Below, one piece after another: positions 10,387-19,193 of a stretch of 64,000 nt of DNA; position 1 is the stretch's first letter; every line of letters starts with the position of its first letter. A program made the translations under genes and the position numbers. Origin of the DNA: Streptomyces cadmiisoli (lineage in GTDB: Bacteria > Actinomycetota > Actinomycetes > Streptomycetales > Streptomycetaceae); assembly GCF_003261055.1 (NCBI RefSeq), contig NZ_CP030073.1:4712001-4776000 (forward strand). The letters run 5' to 3'. The notes under the pieces were generated by a model. That model had not been told where the DNA came from and did no database searches. It saw only the letters and a program-made list of their open reading frames with translations.

Positions 10387-11262
10387 ATGGTTCGTATGTG
10401 GAGGTGCTCGGGGCTGCGGTGGGCGTCCGAAGGGCCCGAGTTGGTGTGGAGCGGGGGGCGCGGCAGCGCGCTGACCCGGGGGAAGCGAGTGGCCTTCGAG
10501 GTCGCCGAGGGGGGTGTGCGGACCTGCGTCGGAGCGCGGGGGCACGCGTGTCCGGGGCGGACCGCCGTGTCCGGCCGGGGCACGGGTGCGCGGTGCGAGG
10601 AGTGCGCCCGGCTGGACCGTGCGCACTCGGTGGCCGCCGACGGGGTCCCCGACGATCCCCGGCCGTATCGCGTCTATCTGGCGTGGTTCGGGCCCGGTAT
10701 GGCCAAGGTGGGGATCACGGCCGTCGAGCGGGGTTCGTCGCGGCTGCGGGAGCAGGGGGCGGTGTGCTTCAGCTGGCTCGGGACCGGGCCGCTGATGGCC
10801 GCGCGGCGAGCCGAGGAGCTGCTGCGGGCGGCACTGCGCGTACCGGACCGGATCCCGTACGCCGAGAAGCGGGCGGTGCGGGCCGCGCTGCCGCCCACGG
10901 AGGCGGAGCGCGCCGCGGAGATCGCGGAGCTGCACGGGCGGGCGGTGGCGCTCGGCGGCTGGCCGGAATCGCTGACCCGGGAGCCGTTCCGGACGGTGGA
11001 CCACCTGGAGTTGTTCGGGCTGGAGGGGGCGCCGGCCGCGGTCGGGGAGGTGAGTGAGCTGGTCGCGGGTGGAGCGGTGATCGGGGAGTTGGTGGCCGCC
11101 GCGGGGCCCGATCTGCATCTGGCGTGCGCGGGGCGGGGTGTCGTCGTCCTGGACACGCGGCTGATGACCGGATGGGGGCTGATGCCGGCCGGCGGCGGGG
11201 AAACCACCGTGCCGGTGCGGGAGTTCAGGAGCGGAGGCGCGTCGCAGGACGGGTTGTTCTGA
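10387..11262 (+). CDS. DUF2797 family protein
   Basis: About 291 aa, matching the pattern of DUF2797. A cysteine-rich N-terminal part (CVGARGHACPGR and CEECARL, about residues 40-75) is probably a zinc site. It is followed by a block with YRVYLAWFGPGMAKVGIT and an LREQGA stretch. The Y-V-Y plus K-V-G-I-T spacing resembles GIY-YIG-like folds, but catalysis is not demonstrated. The role of the family is unknown. ATG 10387 is chosen because conservation begins at CSGLRW; an upstream extension in frame is low-complexity. Divergently placed from the ECF sigma gene. Confidence 0.75.
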   Translation: MVRMWRCSGLRWASEGPELVWSGGRGSALTRGKRVAFEVAEGGVRTCVGARGHACPGRTAVSGRGTGARCEECARLDRAHSVAADGVPDDPRPYRVYLAWFGPGMAKVGITAVERGSSRLREQGAVCFSWLGTGPLMAARRAEELLRAALRVPDRIPYAEKRAVRAALPPTEAERAAEIAELHGRAVALGGWPESLTREPFRTVDHLELFGLEGAPAAVGEVSELVAGGAVIGELVAAAGPDLHLACAGRGVVVLDTRLMTGWGLMPAGGGETTVPVREFRSGGASQDGLF

Positions 11263-11460
11263 GGCGGGACGGACGTGGGAGCGCGCGGGGGACCGGGAGT
11301 TGCCGTGCCGCGGTCGAGCCGTCGCGCGCTGGTGCCGCGTCCGGCGCTTCTGTTCCCGGGGGCGTTCCCGAGCGGTTCCTGAGAGACGGCTGTGTGTTTC
11401 TCAGGAAAATCACATGCCGGGGAAAGGGCGCTCTCACCGGACGTCGACACAGTGGCCGCC

Positions 11461-12201
11461 ATGACTACGACCTCGCCCCAGGGGCGTACCGAACTGCTCA
11501 GGCCGGACGGGAGTCCCGTCCGCGTGCTCGTCGTGGACGACGAGCAGTCCGTCACCGAGCTGCTGTCCATGGCACTGCGCTACGAGGGCTGGCAGATCCG
11601 CAGCGCGGGGGACGGCCGGGGCGCCGTCCGGAACGCGCGGGAGTTCCGGCCCGACGCCGTCGTCCTCGACATGATGCTGCCCGACATGGACGGGCTGGCC
11701 GTCCTCGGGCGGTTGCGGCGGGAGCTGCCCGACGTACCGGTGCTGTTCCTGACGTCCAAGGACGCGCTGGAGGACCGGATCGCGGGGCTGACGGCGGGCG
11801 GTGACGACTACGTCACCAAGCCGTTCGGCCTCGAGGACGTCGTCGCCCGGCTGCGCGGGCTGATTCGCCGCGCCGGTGCCGCCGACCGGCGGTCCGACTC
11901 CGTGCTCGTCGTGGGCGATCTGACCCTGGACGAGGACAGCCACGAGGTCACCCGGGCCGGTGAGGGCATCCATCTGACGGCCACCGAGTTCGAGCTGCTG
12001 CGCTTCCTCATGCGCAATCCCCGGCGCGTGCTCAGCAAGGCGCAGATCCTCGACCGGGTCTGGTCGTACGACTTCGGCGGGCAGGCCAACGTGGTCGAGC
12101 TGTACATCTCGTACCTGCGCAGGAAGATCGACGCCGGGCGGGAGCCGATGATCCACACCCGGCGCGGCGCCGGCTATCTGATCAAGCCCGCCACCACATG
12201 A
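11461..12201 (+). CDS. OmpR/PhoB-type response regulator without adjacent kinase
   Basis: 246 aa. Receiver domain at about 20-135: acidic pair VVDDE, phosphoacceptor Asp70 in VVLDMMLPDMDG, Thr98, and Lys120 in VTKPFG. A C-terminal winged helix at about 150-242 contains LTATEFELLRFLMRNPRRVLSKAQILDRVW and RRKIDAG. All phosphorylation residues are intact, so it should accept phosphate. No histidine kinase gene lies on either side: the next gene is a convergent F420-type oxidoreductase. It is therefore an orphan or has lost its partner. No strong ribosome site is seen; ATG 11461 is chosen from domain spacing. Confidence 0.9.
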   Translation: MTTTSPQGRTELLRPDGSPVRVLVVDDEQSVTELLSMALRYEGWQIRSAGDGRGAVRNAREFRPDAVVLDMMLPDMDGLAVLGRLRRELPDVPVLFLTSKDALEDRIAGLTAGGDDYVTKPFGLEDVVARLRGLIRRAGAADRRSDSVLVVGDLTLDEDSHEVTRAGEGIHLTATEFELLRFLMRNPRRVLSKAQILDRVWSYDFGGQANVVELYISYLRRKIDAGREPMIHTRRGAGYLIKPATT

Positions 12202-12275
12202 CCCCCGACGGCTGCTCACGGCACGCCATGAGGGCGGTGAATGCGGGCATCGGTGCGAAGGTCGCCCGGGGCTGA

Positions 12276-12746
12276 CTACTCGTCGGCCACCAGCCGCGCC
12301 GGGAAGCCCCCGGTCGCCACCGGTCCCCACCGCTCGGGGGTGACCCGGATGATCGACTTGCCCTGTCTGGCCATGGCCTCCCGGTACTCGGCCCAGTCCG
12401 GGTGCTCGCCGGCGATGTTCCGGTAGTACTCCACCAGGGGTTCCACGGAGTCGGGCGTGTCGATGACCTCGGCGGTGCCGTCGATCTGGACCCAGGGCCC
12501 GTTCCAGTCGTCGCTCAGCACCAGCACGCCGACCCGGGGGTCCCGCTTGGCGTTGCGCGTCTTGGCGCGCTCCGGGTAGGTCGAGACCACGATCCGGCCC
12601 GAGTCGTCGACGCCGCAGGTCAGCGGGGAGGCCTGCGGGCTGCCGTCGGCCCGCCGGGTGAACAGGATGGCGCGGTGCCTGGGGCGTACGAAGTCCAGCA
12701 GCTCGTCCAGGGACACGCGGGTGTTGGTCGCGATGTTCGGTGCCAT
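12276..12746 (-). CDS. PPOX-class F420-dependent oxidoreductase family
   Basis: 156 aa with the split beta-barrel fold of pyridoxamine-oxidase-like flavin/deazaflavin enzymes. Features: RHRAILFTRRADGSPQASP, IVVSTYPERAKTRNAKRDPRVGVLVL (split here only for reading) and WVQIDGTAEVID, then an EYREAMARQGKSIIRVTPER C-terminal part. Family members use F420H2 or FMN to reduce small substrates; the substrate here is unknown. ATG 12746 matches family starts (MAPNIATN). The reading frame continues upstream into a tandem-repeat region that is not homologous to anything recognised and is excluded. Confidence 0.85.
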   Translation of the reverse strand: MAPNIATNTRVSLDELLDFVRPRHRAILFTRRADGSPQASPLTCGVDDSGRIVVSTYPERAKTRNAKRDPRVGVLVLSDDWNGPWVQIDGTAEVIDTPDSVEPLVEYYRNIAGEHPDWAEYREAMARQGKSIIRVTPERWGPVATGGFPARLVADE

Positions 12747-12857
12747 GAGCGGCAGCCTAGGGCTTGTCGGACAGGCCCCGGGGCGCGGCGCGCGCCGGAT
12801 GCCCGACCCCGCTGTGCGTACGTCCGCACCGCCATCGTCACCGCCATCGCCGTCGTC

Positions 12858-13078
12858 GGGCCGTCGTACCGTCAGCGCCTCCGCGGGGCCGTCGTACCCA
12901 GCGCCTCCGCCGGGCCGTCGTACCGTCAGCGCCTCCGCCGGGCCGTCACGGCCTGAGTGCATTCGTCTCCCCCGGGCCGTCGTACCGTCAGCCCTTCCGC
13001 CGGGCCGTCATGCCCTGAGTGCATCCGCCTCCCCCGGCCGTCACGGCCTCACCGCATCCGCCTCCCCGGCCGTCACGC
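12858..13078. repeat. GC-rich tandem repeat, two interleaved unit types
   Basis: Seven imperfect units follow each other. Type A is about 28 bp and starts GGGCCGTCGTACCGTCAGCG. Type B is about 32-34 bp and starts GGGCCGTCACGGCCTGAGTG. The order is A A A B A B B. The last unit runs into the stop codon of the STAS gene, so the array looks like reiterated gene-end sequence. No gene or phage-like spacer structure is present, and it is not a CRISPR. Confidence 0.75.
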
Positions 13079-13441
13079 CGCCAGGGCCTCCGCCAGGTCG
13101 TCGTAGACCGGCACGTCGCGCCGTACCCCGGTGACCTCCAGTACCCGGCCGGGCAGCCCGAAGGGCACCGCCACGATCCGCAGTCCGATGTGCGGGGCCA
13201 GATACCGGCGGACGTCCTCGACGAGCCGGGCGCCCTGGGAGTCCATGAAGGGGGTCCTCGTCAGGTCCAGCACCATCAGCCGCAGCCGGTCGGCGCGGGC
13301 TTCGGCGGCACGGGCGTCGGCGGTGGAGGTGACGGCCGCGTACAGGGCCGTGGCGTTGCTGAGGTCGATCTCGCAGGGCAGGGAGAACAGGATGCAGCCG
13401 GGCAGGTCTCGTACCCAGCAGGGACTCGGGAAGTGGATCAC
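13073..13441 (-). CDS. STAS-domain anti-sigma-antagonist-like protein
   Basis: About 122 aa (GTG at 13441 after AGGTGAG; an alternative GTG lies 9 bp upstream). Contains FSLPCEIDLSNATALYAAV, then LRLMVLDLTRTPFMDSQGARL. The DSQG segment corresponds to the DSSG-type phosphoserine loop of SpoIIAA/RsbV antagonists, so a phosphorylatable Ser is retained. Such proteins bind RsbW-like kinases and free SigB-family sigma factors. Two SigB-like sigma genes lie 7 kb away, but no direct link is shown. Its 3' end merges with the tandem-repeat array. Confidence 0.8.
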   Translation of the reverse strand: MIHFPSPCWVRDLPGCILFSLPCEIDLSNATALYAAVTSTADARAAEARADRLRLMVLDLTRTPFMDSQGARLVEDVRRYLAPHIGLRIVAVPFGLPGRVLEVTGVRRDVPVYDDLAEALAA

Positions 13442-13718
13442 GGCACTCACCTGGCAGACGGCGGACGGCACACGGCGTACGGGGACGGACGTCCGGAGTT
13501 CGGGGTCCGCCTCCCGAGCAGGCCGCTTTCTGACCCGTCGACCCCATTCCACCACGCCCGAAGTCGAGTTCAAAGGTGTCCGGAAAGACCGTCGGCGGGC
13601 GTCACCCCGATGCAACCGAGCAGCTAAAGTGGCTGCTCGTCCTGTGCTCGCAGTCGGGAATGTGCTGCGGAGCTCTCCTGCGCGCGGTCTTTGGCCGTGC
13701 ATGCCGAAGAGGTTCGTG

Positions 13719-14444
13719 GTGACTGCGTCCGAGTTTTCTGGTTTGCCCCGTTTCCCGGTTGGTTTCGAGCTGGCCGAAGCCCTGACGGCGGCGGCTCAGC
13801 AACTGCACGAGACGATCAGTCCCGCCAACACCCTGGACACCGCGGTCCGGTTGGCCGTGCACCTGCTGCCCGGCGCCGAGCACGCCGCCATCTCCGTCAT
13901 AGAGCGCGGCGACCTGCGCCGCACCGTCGCCTGGTCCGACGAGGTGGTGCGTGCCGCCGAGAGCCCGCGCGACGACCGGGACGACGCTCACGCGGACGGC
14001 TCCCGGCCCCCGTACTGGACCCGGCTGTGGAACGCGCCCGTCGTCCATCTCGCGGACGGTGACGCCGAGGCGGGCGCCGCCGTCCCGGCCGCCTTCGGCC
14101 TGCGCTCCGCGCTCGCCCTCAGACTGCGCGCGGACCGGCGCAGCCTGACCGTGCTCACCGCCTACGCCCGCAAGCCGCGGGCCTTCGGCGACGACGCCAC
14201 CCGGATCGGCCGCCTGTTCACCGCGCACGTCAGCATCGCCCTCGACTCGGCGACCGTGCGCGAGCAGCTGACCCAGGCCATGCACACCCGCGACCTGATC
14301 GGCCAGGCCACCGGCATCCTCATGGAACGCCTCGACATCGACGCGGCGGAGGCCTTCGAGAGCCTGGTCAGGGCCTCGCAGCGGGAGAACATCAAGCTGC
14401 GCGATCTCGCCCGGCGCCTCGTCGAGGCGCATCCCCCGCGGTGA
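13719..14444 (+). CDS. GAF-ANTAR domain regulator
   Basis: About 241 aa. A GAF-like sensor spans roughly 25-170 (TLDTAVRLAVHLLPGAEHAA through LRLRADRRSLTVLTAYARKP). An ANTAR RNA-binding domain follows at about 185-237 (REQLTQAMHTRDLIGQATGI, ERLDIDAAEAF, ENIKLRDLARRLVE). ANTAR proteins bind paired hairpins in nascent RNA and relieve termination. GTG 13719 is chosen because AAGAGG lies 6 nt upstream; ATG 13701 is an alternative. A second GAF-ANTAR gene follows after 90 bp. Confidence 0.88.
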   Translation: MTASEFSGLPRFPVGFELAEALTAAAQQLHETISPANTLDTAVRLAVHLLPGAEHAAISVIERGDLRRTVAWSDEVVRAAESPRDDRDDAHADGSRPPYWTRLWNAPVVHLADGDAEAGAAVPAAFGLRSALALRLRADRRSLTVLTAYARKPRAFGDDATRIGRLFTAHVSIALDSATVREQLTQAMHTRDLIGQATGILMERLDIDAAEAFESLVRASQRENIKLRDLARRLVEAHPPR

Positions 14445-14533
14445 CGACCGGCCGCCCCGGCGCGCCTCGCCGCACCACCCCGAGGCCCTGAACCTCCCTT
14501 TTGCGAGGGCGTTTCCGGGATACCCGTACCTTC

Positions 14534-15244
14534 ATGAGACCTGAGACGCCCGAGACGCTGGACAAGGCGATGTCGCGCAGCACCGGCCTCGACACCCTGC
14601 TGCGCGACCTGACCGACCGTGCGGTCGAGGCGGTGCCCGGGGTCGCCGCGTGCAGCGTCACCGTCCGCCGTGCGGAACGCCTGCTCACCCTGGCCGGGAG
14701 CCGGGGTCTGCCCAGCGGGCTCGACCAGCGCCAGTACGAGAACGGCTCGGGCCCTTGTGTGGAGGCAGCCGACACCGGCGTCGAACAGTACGCGGCCGAC
14801 CTGGTCACGGAGGACCGCTGGCCGGAGTACCGGTCGTACGCGCTGTCCGTCGGCGTCCGCAGCGTGCTGGCGTTGCCGCTGCGGACGACCGGCGGGCGCA
14901 GCGGTGCCGCGCTCAACTTCTACGGCACCGGACCCGGCGCGCTGGGCGGCAGCCGCGACGCCGCCCGGGAGTTCGCCTCGCGCGCGCGGGACGCGATCGA
15001 CATCGCGCTGCGCATCGAGCACGAGCGCACCTCGGCCGGCGATGTGCGCACCGCGCTGCTCTCCCGCAGCGTCATCGACCAGGCGATCGGCATCCTGATG
15101 GCGCAGGAGCGTGTCGACGCCCACGCCGCCCTGGCCCGGCTGCGCCGCGTCTCCCAGAAACGCAACGTCAAACTGCGGGACCTGTGCACCGAACTGGTGG
15201 CGGGCGTCGCGCGGGGCGGCGGGTCAGCCGGCCGCCGGCAGTGA
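14534..15244 (+). CDS. GAF-ANTAR domain regulator
   Basis: About 236 aa, with the same architecture as its upstream neighbour but only distantly similar. The GAF domain is at about 15-160 (GLDTLLRDLTDRAVEAVPGV, GSGPCVEAA, SVLALPLRT) and the ANTAR domain at about 170-225 (SRSVIDQAIGILMAQERVDA, VSQKRNVKLRDLCTEL). The GPCVEA motif typifies GAF-ANTAR proteins of Streptomyces. The start is uncertain: ATG 14534 lacks a good ribosome site, and ATG 14570 is possible. Its last 21 bp overlap the convergent YceI-type gene. Confidence 0.87.
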   Translation: MRPETPETLDKAMSRSTGLDTLLRDLTDRAVEAVPGVAACSVTVRRAERLLTLAGSRGLPSGLDQRQYENGSGPCVEAADTGVEQYAADLVTEDRWPEYRSYALSVGVRSVLALPLRTTGGRSGAALNFYGTGPGALGGSRDAAREFASRARDAIDIALRIEHERTSAGDVRTALLSRSVIDQAIGILMAQERVDAHAALARLRRVSQKRNVKLRDLCTELVAGVARGGGSAGRRQ

Positions 15245-16048
15245 CTCGCCCCGCACCGCCTGCACGTCCAGTTCCACCTTCAGTGTCGCCCCGACGGCGG
15301 CGATGCCCGCCCGCACCACCTGGTTGTAGTGCATGGCGAAGTCCTCGCGCCGCAGCTCCGTCGTGGCCCGGAACGCGGCCCGGGTGCCGCCCCACGGATC
15401 GGCGCCGGTGCCGAGCCGGGTGAGGTCGAGGTCCACCGGCCGGACGATGCCGCGCAGCGCGAGTTCGCCGTGCACCGTCCAGCGGTCGGCGCCCGCGGCC
15501 GTCAGTCCGGTGGACCGGTAGGTGATGTCCGGGCAGCGCTCCACGTCCAGGAAGTCCGCGGACCGCAGGTGCCGGTCGCGCACGTCGTTGCCGGTGCTGA
15601 TGGAGGAGGCCCGGATGACCGCCTCCACCCGGGACTTGGTGATGTCGTCCGGGGCGATCTCGATGGTGCCGGCGAAATCCGTGAACCGGCCGTGCACGCT
15701 GGAGATCCCCAGGTGCTGGGCGACGGCCGCCACGCTGGAGTGCGCCGGGTCGATGGTCCACGGCCCCGGCGCGGGCAGCTCCGCCCCGTCCTGCCGGCCC
15801 AGCGTCACCGTGCCCAGTTCGGCGCGTCCGCTCGCGGTGACGATCGCGCCGGCCGCCGCGGGCCCGTATCCGACCGCGGTCACGACGGCGGTGTACGCCC
15901 CCGGCACCAGCGGTGCCGGGTCCCGGACCGCGCCCTCGCCGTCCGCCTCGGCCCGCAGCACCTGGACGCCCCTCGCGTCCATCACCGTGACGACCGCGTG
16001 CGACACGGCCCATCCGTCGCGGGTACGGATCCTCGCGGTCAGTCCCAT
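15224..16048 (-). CDS. YceI-family protein with N-terminal carboxypeptidase-regulatory-like domain
   Basis: About 274 aa. Residues 5-85 form a beta-sandwich of the carboxypeptidase-regulatory type (ARIRTRDGWAVSHAVVTVMD, AYTAVVTAVGYGPAA). Residues about 95-272 are a YceI lipocalin-like domain (WTIDPAHSSVAAVAQHLGIS, VHGRFTDFAGTIEI, SADFLDVERCPDITYRST, VDLDLTRLGTG). YceI proteins bind isoprenoid or other amphiphilic ligands. No signal peptide is visible, so it is probably cytoplasmic. It lies downstream of a MarR-controlled efflux transporter whose C-terminus carries the same beta-sandwich type, suggesting a shared substrate pathway. A hairpin separates the two. Confidence 0.85.
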   Translation of the reverse strand: MGLTARIRTRDGWAVSHAVVTVMDARGVQVLRAEADGEGAVRDPAPLVPGAYTAVVTAVGYGPAAAGAIVTASGRAELGTVTLGRQDGAELPAPGPWTIDPAHSSVAAVAQHLGISSVHGRFTDFAGTIEIAPDDITKSRVEAVIRASSISTGNDVRDRHLRSADFLDVERCPDITYRSTGLTAAGADRWTVHGELALRGIVRPVDLDLTRLGTGADPWGGTRAAFRATTELRREDFAMHYNQVVRAGIAAVGATLKVELDVQAVRGESLPAAG

Positions 16049-16077
16049 GTCCTTCAAACTCCTTGCCGCAAATGGAA

Positions 16078-16131
16078 CCGGTCCGCGGCGGGGCGCACCT
16101 CCGCTCAGAGCGCGCCCCCACCGCGGACCGG
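16078..16131 (-). terminator. intergenic hairpin between transporter and YceI gene
   Basis: CCGGTCCGCGG (16078-16088) pairs with CCGCGGACCGG (16121-16131), with further GGGGCGC pairing inside. It lies just after the transporter stop and 30 bp before the YceI start. It could terminate, attenuate or protect the upstream message. Confidence 0.6.
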
Positions 16132-16144
16132 GGCTTTTCGGGAA

Positions 16145-18670
16145 CTACTCGCCGGGGTGGCCGAGTGCGATGTCGTGGCCGTCGACGCCGGGGCCGGTGA
16201 CCGTCAGGGCCGTCGCCACCGGCGGGTAGCCGGTCGCGATGACCGTGTACTCGCCGCCGTCCAGGTCGGTGAAGGCGTAGGCCCCGTCCGTCCCGGTCGT
16301 CGCGGTGCCCACGACGTTGCCCGCCGCGTCCACCAGCGTCACCCGCGCGTCGGCCAGCGGCCCGTGCGGGGCCCGTACGACGCCGAGCAGCCGGGCACCC
16401 GCGTCCAGGTCGACCTCGACCCGGGTCACGCCCGTGCCGCCCACCTCGACGGGCAGCGCCCGCGGCCGGTACCCGGCGGCGTTCACCGCGACCGTCACCG
16501 GCCCCGGCACCAGCTCCGAGAAGCCGAACTCGCCGAATTCGCCGGTGGTCCGGGCGGCCAGCAGATCGCCGCGCACATCGGTGACGACGACCATCGCGTC
16601 CTTCACCGGCAGCGCGCTGCCGGCGGCTCGCACCACACCGGTCAGCCCGCTGGTGCCCGAGAGCAGGATGTCGTACGCCAGCGGCTCGCCGTTCACCACG
16701 ATCGTGGCCGCCTGCGGCTGGAACCCGTCGGCGGCGGCGATCAGGACGTACGAACCGGTGCCCGGCGCGTCCAGCGTGTACGAGCCGTCGGCCTGGGCGA
16801 CCGACCGGCCCAGCTGGCGGCCCGACAGGGAGATCAGCGTGACCGCCGCCTGCGGGACGGGGGCGCTCTCGGCGTCGCGGACGTGCCCGCGGACCGGGAC
16901 CCCGATGCCGCCGGTGGTGGCCGGACCGGCCGCGGCCGAGGCCACCGCCGCGAGCCGCTGGGTGCCCTCGGGACCGGCCTGCGGCACGGCGGCGGCGACG
17001 GCCGGGACCTTCTCCTCGACCGGCGTGCCGGTCCCGGCCGCGAAGTCCGGGTCTGGCGTGGCGGATTCGGTGGTCTGCGCCAGCGCGGCCTTCGTCTTCA
17101 GCGGGACCTCCTTGATGAACAGGGAGCACAGCAGCGCCAGCAGCGCGACGGGCGCGGCGTAGAGGAAGACGTCGGCGATCGCGTGGCCGTAGGCGCTCTC
17201 CAGGAGGGTGCGCAGCGGGCCGGGCAGGGCGTCCAGGTCGGGGATGCTGCCGCTGGAGGAGCCCGACTCGGCGAGCGCGGAGGCGTACTTGCGCGGCAGG
17301 GCGGCGGCACCGTCCTCGACGTAGTCCGCGATCCGGTGGGTCATCACGGCGCCCAGCGCGGAGACACCCACCGCGCCGCCCAGGGAACGGAAGAAGTTCA
17401 CCACCGAACTCGCGACGCCCAGGTCGCCCGGCGCCACCTGGTTCTGCGTGGCCAGCACCAGGTTCTGCATCATCATGCCGACGCCGAGGCCCAGCATGGC
17501 CATGTAGACGGCGACGTGCCAGTAGGCCGTGTCGTACCGGATCATGCCGAGCAGGCCGAGGCCCGCCGTCACCAGCACACCGCCGGCGAGCAGCCACGCC
17601 TTCCAGCGTCCGGTGCGGGTGATGACCTGGCCGGAGACGGTGGACGAGACGAACAGGCCGCCGATCAGCGGGATGGTCAGGATGCCGGACATGGTCGGCG
17701 ACTCGTCGCGGGCCAGCTGGAAGTACTGGCTGAAGAAGATGGTGCCGGCGAACATCGCGATACCGACGAACAGGGAGGCGAGCGAGGCCAGCGTGATGGT
17801 GCGGTTGCGGAACAGCCGCATCGGGATGATCGGCTGGGACGCCTTCGACTCGACCAGTACGAAGACCAGCAGCAGCGCGACCGTGCCGCCGACCATCGCG
17901 TACGACTGCCAGGACACCCAGTCGTACTTGTCGCCCGCGAAGGTCACCCAGACCAGCAGCAGGCAGACCGCGGCCGTGATGAACAGCGCGCCCGCCCAGT
18001 CGACCTTGACGCGCCGCTTGACCACCGGCAGGTGCAGGGTGCGCTGGAGCACGAACAGGGCTATCACCGCGAACGGCACGCCGACGTAGAAGCACCAGCG
18101 CCAGCCCAGCCAGTCGGTGTCGGTGATGACACCGCCGATCAGCGGGCCGCCCACCATCGCGGTCGCGAACGTGGCGCCGAGGTAGCCGTTGTAGCGGCCG
18201 CGCTCGCGCGGCGAGATCATCGCCGCGAGGATGATCTGCGCCAGCGAGGACAGACCGCCCATACCGATGCCCTGGACGGCGCGGAAGGTGATCAGGGTCG
18301 CCGCGTTCTGCGACAGTCCGGCAGCGGCCGAGCCCAGTACGAAGACCACCAGCGCCAGCTGGATCAGCAGCTTCTTGGAGAAGAGGTCGGCCAGCTTGCC
18401 CCACAGCGGGGTGGACGCGGTCATCGCCAGCAGCGACGCGGTCACCACCCAGGTGTAGGCGCTCTGGCCGCCGCCCAGGTCCTGGATGATGTCCGGCAGG
18501 GCGTTGGAGACGATCGTCGACGAGAGGATCGCGACGAACATGCCGAGCAGCAGCCCGGTCAGTGCCTCCATGATCTGCCGGTGCGTCATCGGCGCGCCGT
18601 CGGCGGAACCGTGCGCGCCTCCTCCGTGCTTGGCGTGGGCCCGCACACCGGCTGGTGTGGTCGTTGCCAT
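16145..18670 (-). CDS. DHA2 (EmrB/QacA) MFS transporter fused to three beta-sandwich domains
   Basis: 841 aa. Residues 30-545 form a 14-TM drug:H+ antiporter: SSTIVSNALPDI is motif D1-like, WGKLADLFSKK is motif A, FRAVQGIGMGG is motif B and ATAMVGGPLIGG is motif C. After KEVPLKTKAAL, about 300 extra residues contain three tandem carboxypeptidase-regulatory-like repeats of about 82 aa at roughly 592-672, 673-756 and 757-838 (GHVRDAESAPVPQAAVTLIS, GVVRAAGSALPVKDAMVVV, GVVRAPHGPLADARVTLVD). DHA2 C-termini face the cytoplasm, an odd place for such domains. The RBS AAGGAAG is good. The gene starts 15 bp after the MarR gene, so it forms one transcript. Probable small-molecule exporter. Confidence 0.9.
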   Translation of the reverse strand: MATTTPAGVRAHAKHGGGAHGSADGAPMTHRQIMEALTGLLLGMFVAILSSTIVSNALPDIIQDLGGGQSAYTWVVTASLLAMTASTPLWGKLADLFSKKLLIQLALVVFVLGSAAAGLSQNAATLITFRAVQGIGMGGLSSLAQIILAAMISPRERGRYNGYLGATFATAMVGGPLIGGVITDTDWLGWRWCFYVGVPFAVIALFVLQRTLHLPVVKRRVKVDWAGALFITAAVCLLLVWVTFAGDKYDWVSWQSYAMVGGTVALLLVFVLVESKASQPIIPMRLFRNRTITLASLASLFVGIAMFAGTIFFSQYFQLARDESPTMSGILTIPLIGGLFVSSTVSGQVITRTGRWKAWLLAGGVLVTAGLGLLGMIRYDTAYWHVAVYMAMLGLGVGMMMQNLVLATQNQVAPGDLGVASSVVNFFRSLGGAVGVSALGAVMTHRIADYVEDGAAALPRKYASALAESGSSSGSIPDLDALPGPLRTLLESAYGHAIADVFLYAAPVALLALLCSLFIKEVPLKTKAALAQTTESATPDPDFAAGTGTPVEEKVPAVAAAVPQAGPEGTQRLAAVASAAAGPATTGGIGVPVRGHVRDAESAPVPQAAVTLISLSGRQLGRSVAQADGSYTLDAPGTGSYVLIAAADGFQPQAATIVVNGEPLAYDILLSGTSGLTGVVRAAGSALPVKDAMVVVTDVRGDLLAARTTGEFGEFGFSELVPGPVTVAVNAAGYRPRALPVEVGGTGVTRVEVDLDAGARLLGVVRAPHGPLADARVTLVDAAGNVVGTATTGTDGAYAFTDLDGGEYTVIATGYPPVATALTVTGPGVDGHDIALGHPGE

Positions 18671-18685
18671 GGGCTTCCTTTTCTC

Positions 18686-19177
18686 TTACGTGTTCGCGGG
18701 CGTACGGGTGGTCGCCTCGGGTACGGGAGGCGCTGTCCGGTGGGTGGACCGGCAGTCGCCGAAACTCGTGCGGAGCCGGGACATCAGCCGCGCGAGCTGA
18801 CCGACCTCCTCGTCGCTCCAGTCCCCGAGCCGCTCGGCCAGCAGGTCGGTGGCGCGCCGGGACAGCTCGTCGAGCCTGGCGCGGCCGACCGGCGTCAGGC
18901 GCAGGATGCGCGAGCGCTTGTCCGCCGGGTCGGGGGAGCGCTCGATCCAGCCGCGCTCGGCGGCGTGCGCGACATGGCGGCTGGTGACCGACATGTCCAC
19001 GGCCAGCAGCTCGCCGAGCCGGCCGATACGCATGTCGCCGTGCCGGTCGAGCAGGGTCAGTACGGCGGCCGAACCGGCCGGGCAGTCCGTCGGCAGGGTC
19101 CGGGCCAGCTCACGCTTCACGGCGGCGATGCCGCTGAGCTGGCGGGCCAGCTCCTCGTACTGCCCCTGTCCGGCCAT
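18686..19177 (-). CDS. MarR-family transcriptional regulator
   Basis: 163 aa. A winged helix at about 38-105 contains SAAVLTLLDRHGDMRIGRLG, VDMSVTSRHVAHAAERGWIE and RSPDPADKRSRILRLTPVGR. The D-x-R wing motif and flanking dimerisation helices are typical of MarR. It is first in the operon with the DHA2 transporter. Two GTTGC-type inverted repeats overlap its promoter, so autorepression relieved by a transporter substrate is the likely mode. ATG follows GGGAGAC. Confidence 0.9.
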   Translation of the reverse strand: MAGQGQYEELARQLSGIAAVKRELARTLPTDCPAGSAAVLTLLDRHGDMRIGRLGELLAVDMSVTSRHVAHAAERGWIERSPDPADKRSRILRLTPVGRARLDELSRRATDLLAERLGDWSDEEVGQLARLMSRLRTSFGDCRSTHRTAPPVPEATTRTPANT

Positions 19178-19193
19178 GACGTCTCCCGAGTTT

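Noticed and set aside
15168..18404. Long minus-strand open frame in another phase of the transporter/YceI region
   Set aside because: Its Arg/Gly/Pro-rich translation is a frame shadow of the recognised MFS transporter and YceI genes.
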